From DATMMS01 sp036824145 (GTDB taxonomy: Bacteria; Chloroflexota; Dormibacteria; DASZGP01): a stretch of DNA of 10,850 nucleotides. Position numbers and translations under genes: made by a program. Shown piece after piece: positions 7,166-10,850 of the stretch. The notes beneath the pieces are model-generated. The model worked only from the letters and a program-made list of their open reading frames with translations, ran no database searches and was not told where the DNA came from. The DNA lies in NCBI GenBank assembly GCA_036824145.1, contig DAITAT010000056.1:1-10850 (forward strand), read 5' to 3'. Positions within the stretch are counted from its first letter, which is position 1, and each line of letters opens with the position of its first letter.

Positions 7166-7177
7166 ACGGTCGAGTCA

Positions 7178-7277
7178 NNNNNNNNNNNNNNNNNNNNNNN
7201 NNNNNNNNNNNNNNNNNNNNNNNNNNNNNNNNNNNNNNNNNNNNNNNNNNNNNNNNNNNNNNNNNNNNNNNNNNNNN
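7178..7277. other. Assembly gap (100 Ns)
   Basis: Exactly 100 undetermined bases, the conventional size for a scaffold gap of unknown length. The true distance may differ, so reading frames cannot be carried across. It removes the start, any signal peptide and the promoter of the CHAP-domain gene to its right. Confidence 0.97.
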
Positions 7278-7278
7278 G

Positions 7279-7767
7279 CATCCCGGGGATGCCAGCCGCC
7301 CCCGCTTCGAGATCCGGGAACCCAAATCGGTGCTCGGGGGGCTGGCGACGTCGGGCCGGGGAGGAGGTGCGCTGGCGGCTGCCAACCTGCCGGACGTGAC
7401 GCCTCCGCCACCCGCCCCCGCGATCGTCGCGCCCGAGCCGCTCCCGCCGGTGCCCGGTGGCGTGGGCCTGCGTTTCCCGTGGGGCTACTGCACCTGGTAC
7501 GTCTCGACCCGCCGCCATATCCCCTGGTCCGGTGACGCCCGGTCCTGGTACGGCGCGGCGATCGCGATGGGCTACAACGTCGGCAGTACGCCACGTCCGG
7601 GCGCGATCATGGTCTCCAAGGAAAGCTACCTCGGGCACGTCGCCTACGTCGAGTCAGTTGACGGCTCGACCTTCACGATTTCCGAGATGAACTTCCGCGG
7701 CTATGGCGTTGTCGATCAGCGTCGCATCCGGCTGGGCGGCATCGCCCTCTACGGCTTCATCTATTAG
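7279..7767 (+). CDS. CHAP-domain cell-wall hydrolase, C-terminal part (5' end lost in gap)
   Basis: 162 residues remain. After a proline-rich linker (about 39-61, PPPPAP and PLPPVPGG) comes a CHAP (cysteine, histidine-dependent amidohydrolase/peptidase) domain at about 65-162. Its nucleophile is Cys71 in FPWGYCTWYV, the catalytic His is His120 in GHVAYVE, and Glu136 and Asn138 in SEMNF complete the site. RPGAIMV just before the His and the GYG...RRI end are also typical. Such domains cut peptidoglycan amide bonds, and the linker suggests an exported or surface protein. The missing N-terminus probably holds a signal peptide and perhaps a binding or coiled-coil domain, but this cannot be seen. 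The gene ends with TAG at 7765-7767 and converges on the - strand cluster. Confidence 0.85.
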   Translation, partial: HPGDASRPRFEIREPKSVLGGLATSGRGGGALAAANLPDVTPPPPAPAIVAPEPLPPVPGGVGLRFPWGYCTWYVSTRRHIPWSGDARSWYGAAIAMGYNVGSTPRPGAIMVSKESYLGHVAYVESVDGSTFTISEMNFRGYGVVDQRRIRLGGIALYGFIY

Positions 7768-7769
7768 CC

Positions 7770-7784
7770 GCGGCATCTAGCCGC
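7770..7784. terminator. Short GC hairpin between convergent genes
   Basis: GCGGC-ATCTA-GCCGC forms a 5-bp stem with a 5-nt loop in the 21 bases between the CHAP stop and the stop of the small membrane ORF. Its position between convergent genes suggests a weak bidirectional terminator. There is no T-tract on either strand, so this is a low-confidence call. Confidence 0.22.
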
Positions 7785-7788
7785 TGGG

Positions 7789-8043
7789 TCAGCGCCGGCG
7801 GCGGATGCCGCGGAGCCAGAGCGCGATGGCGCCGACCAGGACCACCTCCACCACCGCCAGCGAGGCCTCAGGGTAGCTGCTCCGGTAGAAGCTGTCGACC
7901 ACGATCCCGAGCGGAAAGGCGACCAGGAAAGCGACCAGCGCGACGCGGGCAACCAGCCGGACCAGGAGGGCCCGGCCTGGATGGAGGGGCGGCTCGTCTC
8001 CGTCGCCCCAATCGGGTTCAGGACCCGGTTCGAAGTCGACTAT
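7789..8043 (-). CDS. Small two-helix membrane protein, start codon uncertain
   Basis: A frame directly downstream of the PRC-barrel-like gene encodes about 84 residues: an acidic, proline-rich N-terminus (DFEPGPEPDWGDGDEPP), two hydrophobic segments at about 25-49 (LLVRLVARVALVAFLVAFPLG) and 60-78 (ASLAVVEVVLVGAIALWL), and a basic end (IRRRR). Third positions are mostly G/C and the hydropathy pattern is coherent, so it looks coded. No ATG, GTG or TTG lies in frame near the beginning. The given start is an ATA (8043-8041) that overlaps the preceding TAG stop; CTG at 8061 is another possibility. A missing start through sequence error, or a frameshift fusing it to the preceding gene, is also possible. 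It probably forms a helical hairpin in the membrane; function unknown. A competing 62-residue frame here (7764-7952) is Ser/Trp/Arg-rich and not protein-like. Confidence 0.5.
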   Translation of the reverse strand: MVDFEPGPEPDWGDGDEPPLHPGRALLVRLVARVALVAFLVAFPLGIVVDSFYRSSYPEASLAVVEVVLVGAIALWLRGIRRRR

Positions 8044-8375
8044 TCCTTGGAGTCCTTCCAGCCGGTGTGCTTCCAGAAGAAGAGGCCCTTGGTGCCTAGC
8101 CTCTCGACGTGCATCTGATGGAACGGCTCGTAGGCCTTGGCCTTCTCGCTGTCGACGCTGAGATAGACCGACTCGGTGGTGATCCGGTCGATGTCGTCGC
8201 GGGGAGCGAGGTGGGTTGAGCCGGTGAGGTGGTGCCTGAAGACCACGCCGTGGAAGATGTCCTCTTCCGGCAGCGCCGCCACGTCGACCACCTTGCCAAC
8301 TTCGGTCCCGTCACTGGCGATGACGGGGGCGTGGGCGACAATGGCCCGCCAGGAAACTATTACTTCTTCGCTCAT
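8040..8375 (-). CDS. PRC-barrel-like small protein
   Basis: 111 residues, cytoplasmic. Residues about 14-75 resemble a PRC-barrel/DUF2171-type beta-barrel: PVIASDGTEVGKVVDV (18-32) is the characteristic first strands and turn, followed by a short helix, then GVVFRH, HLAPRDDIDRIT and YLSVDSEKA as later strands. The last 35 residues (FHQMHVERLGTKGLFFWKHTGW) are aromatic and outside the barrel. PRC barrels serve as small interaction or RNA-processing modules and in many soil bacteria as stress-related proteins; the role here is unknown. The ATG at 8375 overlaps the TetR stop as ATGA. A TAGGCT hexamer 7 nt upstream, inside the tetR end, could give it its own leaderless promoter. Confidence 0.68.
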   Translation of the reverse strand: MSEEVIVSWRAIVAHAPVIASDGTEVGKVVDVAALPEEDIFHGVVFRHHLTGSTHLAPRDDIDRITTESVYLSVDSEKAKAYEPFHQMHVERLGTKGLFFWKHTGWKDSKE

Positions 8376-9001
8376 GCGTTCGAGCCTAGCATCGGCGAAT
8401 TAGACGCGTGTGGAGCCGCGACGAGGAGCGGTGCGATGCAGCGGCGCGCGAACTCCCGGGCGTCGCCGTCATCGGTCAGCGGCAAGCCCCCAACAGGGGT
8501 CAGCACGATCGAGTGAACCAGGCGCGCGAGAAGCTCGGCAAGCGCCTCGGTATCCATCACCGGGGTTGCCCCTTCGGCGATCGCCATTTCAATCTGCGTC
8601 GCGATATGGGCTCGCCCGAACGCAATCACCGGGCCGCCCTCAACGGTCAAGTAGGGCAGGACGGTCTCAGGTTCGGTCTCGAGAAGGCGTGTCAGCAGGG
8701 GGTGGTCGCGGACGACCCTCAGCATCCCGACGAATCCTCCCAGGGCGCGCTCCTCAAGGCTGCCGAGCCGAGCAATCGAGGCTTCGATTTCCGCCACCCC
8801 GCGGCGGACATCGCGCATGATCGCGGCCTCGACCAGGTCCTCTTTCCGGGCGAAGCGCCGGTAGACGGTCATCCGCCCGAGGTTGGCGCGGCGGGCAATG
8901 CCGTCGACGCTGGAGCGGCGTATCCCGAAGAGGACGAACTGCTCGGCGGCGGCGTCGAGGATGCGCTCAGTGGTGGGATCGACCGAGCCGGCCGCGTTCA
9001 C
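8372..9001 (-). CDS. TetR/AcrR-family transcriptional regulator
   Basis: A 209-residue one-component repressor. The N-terminal DNA-binding domain spans about 9-55: TTERILDAAAEQFVLFGIRRSS then the helix-turn-helix SVDGIARRANLGRMTVYRRF (31-50), with the usual VYRRF recognition-helix end and KEDLVEAA. The remainder is a helical ligand-binding and dimer domain of standard length with no recognised ligand signature. The GTG start at 9001 overlaps the stop of the MpaB-like gene as GTGA, so the two are cotranslated, and its own stop overlaps the next ATG as ATGA. It most likely represses its own operon through the palindrome at 9879-9896; the inducer is unknown but may be a lipophilic substrate of the neighbouring oxygenase. 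Confidence 0.88.
   Translation of the reverse strand: MNAAGSVDPTTERILDAAAEQFVLFGIRRSSVDGIARRANLGRMTVYRRFARKEDLVEAAIMRDVRRGVAEIEASIARLGSLEERALGGFVGMLRVVRDHPLLTRLLETEPETVLPYLTVEGGPVIAFGRAHIATQIEMAIAEGATPVMDTEALAELLARLVHSIVLTPVGGLPLTDDGDAREFARRCIAPLLVAAPHASNSPMLGSNA
8383..8388 (-). promoter_or_regulatory. Putative internal -10 element (TAGGCT) for the PRC-like gene
   Basis: On the - strand TAGGCT-CGAACGC-ATG gives a 7-nt spacing, almost the same as the M28 promoter (TAGGCTCGA shared). It lies in the last codons of the tetR gene, so it could equally be a by-product of coding sequence (Leu-Gly-Ser). If active, it would uncouple the PRC gene from tetR. Confidence 0.35.
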
Positions 9002-9840
9002 CTCGACGCCATGACGCGGAGGGCGTCGTGCTTGAGGCTGACCGTTTTGTGCCCGACGATGGGGCCCATGAGGGCACGCTCAACCTGAGGAATGGCGACG
9101 GTGGCCAGGATCGGCCTGAGCGCAGTGATCGCGGCGGCATCGACCAGGCGAGATCCTTCGAGGCCCGCCAGGGTGCGGATGTGGCGAGGCATCAGCGCCA
9201 CCGCCGCCCGCGCGAACAGCCGGATCGGCACCTGGTGAACCAGCAACTCCCGTGTCAGGGGCGGGTTGATGACGAAGTCGATGGCGGCACGCGCGTCAGG
9301 GCTCATGCAGAGGTGGGAGTCCATGGAGGCGAAATACTCCCGCATCTCGGCGATCGAAGCGGGCACCATGTTGGCGGGCAAGCCGATCAGTTCGGCGATT
9401 GGCACACCCTCGGCGATGTACCGATCCTCCTCCTCGGGCGTCAACGAGCCGCCAAACACGCGGTAAGAGACGAGGAGCGAGTGCCAAATTGTGCTGTGCA
9501 CCCAGAGTTGAGTGTCCGGGTCCTCGGCGCTGTACGCCCGACCCGTCACGGGGTCGATGCCATGAACCTTCTTGTGCATCGCTCGGACAATCGCGGCGGC
9601 GCGCTGCGCCGTCTTGGTGTCTCCGTACACGGACGCGATCACGTACATGCTGGTTCGCTCCAGGCGATCCAGCGGGCGCTTCCGGAAATCGCTGTGCTGT
9701 GCCACCCCGGCCATGGCGAGTGGGTGCAGAGCTTGCAGCATCAGGGAGAGCAGGCCGCCGACGAGCCCACCCGGGCGGCTGAGCAATTTCCACGCCACCG
9801 AGTCAGGTCCAAGCAATCCGTAGTCGGGGCTCGGCGACAC
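8998..9840 (-). CDS. MpaB-family (DUF2236) putative haem-dependent oxygenase
   Basis: 280 residues of the DUF2236 family, which includes MpaB of mycophenolic acid biosynthesis and is related to latex-clearing protein, a b-type haem dioxygenase. Family marks are LQALHPLAMAGVAQHSDF (35-52, His39), RPLDRLERTSMYVIASVYGD (55-74), the AMHKKVHGIDPVTGRAYSAEDPDTQLWVH region (87-115; His89, His93, Asp108, His115) and VPIRLFARA near 204-212. The conserved His and Arg residues probably position haem and oxygen, but this is inferred. There is no signal peptide; helix-rich parts may be membrane associated. The GTG at 9840 has poor Shine-Dalgarno spacing. A CTG at 9855 in the same frame lies 7 nt after AAGGGGG (9869-9863) and could be the true start, adding five residues. 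First gene of an operon with tetR. Substrate unknown. Confidence 0.82.
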   Translation of the reverse strand: MSPSPDYGLLGPDSVAWKLLSRPGGLVGGLLSLMLQALHPLAMAGVAQHSDFRKRPLDRLERTSMYVIASVYGDTKTAQRAAAIVRAMHKKVHGIDPVTGRAYSAEDPDTQLWVHSTIWHSLLVSYRVFGGSLTPEEEDRYIAEGVPIAELIGLPANMVPASIAEMREYFASMDSHLCMSPDARAAIDFVINPPLTRELLVHQVPIRLFARAAVALMPRHIRTLAGLEGSRLVDAAAITALRPILATVAIPQVERALMGPIVGHKTVSLKHDALRVMASR

Positions 9841-9878
9841 CTTCGTGGCAGCCAGGCGATTCCCCCTTGGTACGCTGC

Positions 9879-9896
9879 GATGGGATTTGTCCCATC
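9879..9896. promoter_or_regulatory. Palindromic operator candidate
   Basis: GATGGGA (9879-9885) and TCCCATC (9890-9896) are perfect inverse complements separated by TTTG, an 18-bp site of the size and symmetry bound by TetR-family dimers. It overlaps a TATGAT hexamer read on the - strand (9899-9894), so binding would block transcription of the MpaB-tetR operon. No T-run follows, so it is a poor terminator for the antiporter gene that ends at 9903. Confidence 0.6.
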
Positions 9897-9899
9897 ATA
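9894..9899 (-). promoter_or_regulatory. Putative -10 box (TATGAT) of the MpaB-tetR operon
   Basis: TATGAT on the - strand is one base from the TATAAT consensus, in the 62-nt gap between the antiporter stop and the MpaB start. It would give a leader of about 45 nt. No good -35 box is visible at 16-18 nt upstream, which would lie within the antiporter 3' end, so an activator or read-through may also contribute. Confidence 0.4.
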
Positions 9900-9902
9900 C
9901 CA

Positions 9903-10850
9903 TCAGGACTCAGAAGCCAGGCGCGCGACCCCCACGGTGGCGGGCGCCAGGGTTAGACATCCGGCCGCCACCAGCGCGGCGGCAATCGCGGGACTGAGGG
10001 CGTGGCTGGCGATCGCCAGTGACGCCGCGGCTGCGGGAAGGCCGATTTGCGCCGAAGCGGCTAGGCCCGTGGCGACACGACGGGAACTGCCCGTGATCAG
10101 CGAGGCCACCAGGTGCACCACCACGGCTCCGACGGCAAGGGCCACCGCGAAAGCGATGGCTTTGGGATCCGACACCAGGGCGCGTAGATCCAGCTCGGCT
10201 CCCAGCAGCACAAAGAACAGCGGGACGAAGAAGCCGTTGGCGACGCCGCTGATCTGCAGCGCCAGCCGATCAGGCTGTCCGATACGGACGAGGATCATGC
10301 CCGCAACGAATCCCGCCACCAGAAGGCTGGCCCCGGTGCCCTCGGCGATGCTCGCCAGCGCCAGCAGCAGCAGCACCGAAAGCCGGAGCTGAATCGCCCA
10401 TCCCTTGGTTCGCGACTTGTCCAGGGTGCCCTTGACCTGTTGGTCAGCTTCGATTTTCAACGCCACCCAGAGGATGGCAAGGCCTGCGATTACGATCAGG
10501 ACGTCACCCGCCAGCGCCGGGACCACCTTGCCGGGGCCGGTGAGGCCGAGCGGCACCAGCACCACCGTGACGGAGTCCGCGATCGCGATCCAGGCGATGA
10601 GGTAGGCGATTGAAGGCCCACTGAGTCCGCGCTCCTCGATGATCGGGAACGCCACCGCCGCCGAGCTTCCGGCCAGCAGCACGATCAGCAGCAGAGGGTG
10701 GCCGACGCCCAGCGCGGTACCGATCCCGAAGCCCAATGGAACCGCGGCGATGAGTACGACCAGGATCGCGAGCGCTCCTTTGGGTGCTCCTGACTTGATC
10801 TCAGGCGATCGCAGGTCGACGTGGGTGCCGGCGGTCATCATCAGCATCGC
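9903..10850 (-). CDS. CPA2-type cation/proton antiporter (Kef/NapA-like), partial, N-terminus beyond window
   Basis: 315 residues are visible and the frame is still open at the window edge (GCG before the ATG at 10847), so this ATG is probably internal. The sequence is almost entirely hydrophobic helices, about nine to ten, in the pattern of the Na+/H+ exchanger family (PF00999). MLMMTAGTHVDLRS matches the segment preceding TM4 of CPA2 proteins. GSSAAVAFPIIEERGL is the usual cytoplasmic turn, AWIAIADSVTVVLVPL carries the candidate ion-binding Asp91, and FFVPLFFVLLGAELDL resembles the G-E/A-L-D-L helix of Kef-like proteins. It ends soon after the last helix with no TrkA-N/RCK domain, so it would be a short, NAD-unregulated exchanger. 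It would export Na+ or K+ in exchange for protons at the cytoplasmic membrane. About 80 N-terminal residues are missing. Confidence 0.82.
   Translation of the reverse strand, partial: AMLMMTAGTHVDLRSPEIKSGAPKGALAILVVLIAAVPLGFGIGTALGVGHPLLLIVLLAGSSAAVAFPIIEERGLSGPSIAYLIAWIAIADSVTVVLVPLGLTGPGKVVPALAGDVLIVIAGLAILWVALKIEADQQVKGTLDKSRTKGWAIQLRLSVLLLLALASIAEGTGASLLVAGFVAGMILVRIGQPDRLALQISGVANGFFVPLFFVLLGAELDLRALVSDPKAIAFAVALAVGAVVVHLVASLITGSSRRVATGLAASAQIGLPAAAASLAIASHALSPAIAAALVAAGCLTLAPATVGVARLASES

Noticed and set aside
7124..7177. Cyclic-di-AMP (ydaO) riboswitch ahead of the cell-wall hydrolase gene
   Set aside because: Such riboswitches often precede cell-wall hydrolases, but none of their conserved core is recognisable in the 54 bases left of the gap; the rest would be in the Ns.
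7764..7952. 62-residue - strand frame rich in Ser, Trp and Arg
   Set aside because: Composition is not protein-like; the frame at 7789-8043 on the same strand has coherent membrane helices.
9028..10392. 454-residue + strand frame opposite the MpaB-like and antiporter genes
   Set aside because: It spans two well-supported - strand genes and the operator region, and its low-complexity Ala/Arg/Ser-rich end mirrors antiporter codons.
1..10850. CRISPR arrays, tRNA or rRNA genes, insertion sequences, phage or defence genes
   Set aside because: Looked for on both strands; no regular repeats, transposase motifs, tRNA-like cloverleaf or defence-family motifs were seen.

Overview
The window is high-GC bacterial DNA with strong G/C preference at third codon positions, TTG and GTG starts, and many 4-nt start/stop overlaps. 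It also has three sites that look like leaderless promoters (a TAGG[C/A]T hexamer 7-9 nt before an ATG). This fits an actinobacterium or a soil Chloroflexota/Dormibacterota-type lineage; I cannot settle which from sequence alone. A run of exactly 100 Ns (7178-7277) shows it is a draft scaffold. I see no tRNA, rRNA, CRISPR array, insertion sequence or phage gene.

Left half, + strand (1-5298): a tightly packed catabolic operon. The tail of an unidentified upstream gene overlaps (TTGA) a GabT-type 4-aminobutyrate aminotransferase. GabT overlaps (TTGA) a ureohydrolase of the agmatinase/guanidinobutyrase family. Then, 4 nt on, comes a second class-III (glutamate-1-semialdehyde-like) aminotransferase, and 12 nt after that a GabD-like succinate-semialdehyde dehydrogenase. 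Together they could carry agmatine or 4-guanidinobutyrate through GABA and succinate semialdehyde to succinate, releasing urea. The dehydrogenase reads as two frames because of an apparent extra base near 4026; everything downstream is intact, so a sequencing error or a very recent mutation is likely.

Middle (5305-7767): a membrane-embedded M28 zinc peptidase on the - strand converges on gabD and diverges from a small DinB/YfiT-like four-helix protein on the + strand. Next come a short inverted repeat, the assembly gap, and the C-terminal part of a CHAP-domain cell-wall hydrolase whose N-terminus is lost in the gap.

Right half, - strand (10850 down to 7789): the C-terminal part of a CPA2-type cation/proton antiporter, then an apparent operon of an MpaB-family (DUF2236) putative haem oxygenase, a TetR repressor (GTGA overlap), a PRC-barrel-like protein (ATGA overlap) and a two-helix membrane protein of about 84 residues with no canonical start codon. 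A perfect 7-bp palindrome beside a TATGAT hexamer upstream of the oxygenase is a good candidate for the TetR operator.

Nothing here is clearly a new defence or mobile system. The most interesting points are the complete agmatine/GABA route with two different aminotransferases, the M28 peptidase with membrane helices inserted between its zinc ligands, the MpaB-TetR-PRC-membrane operon with its palindrome, and the repeated leaderless-promoter motif.
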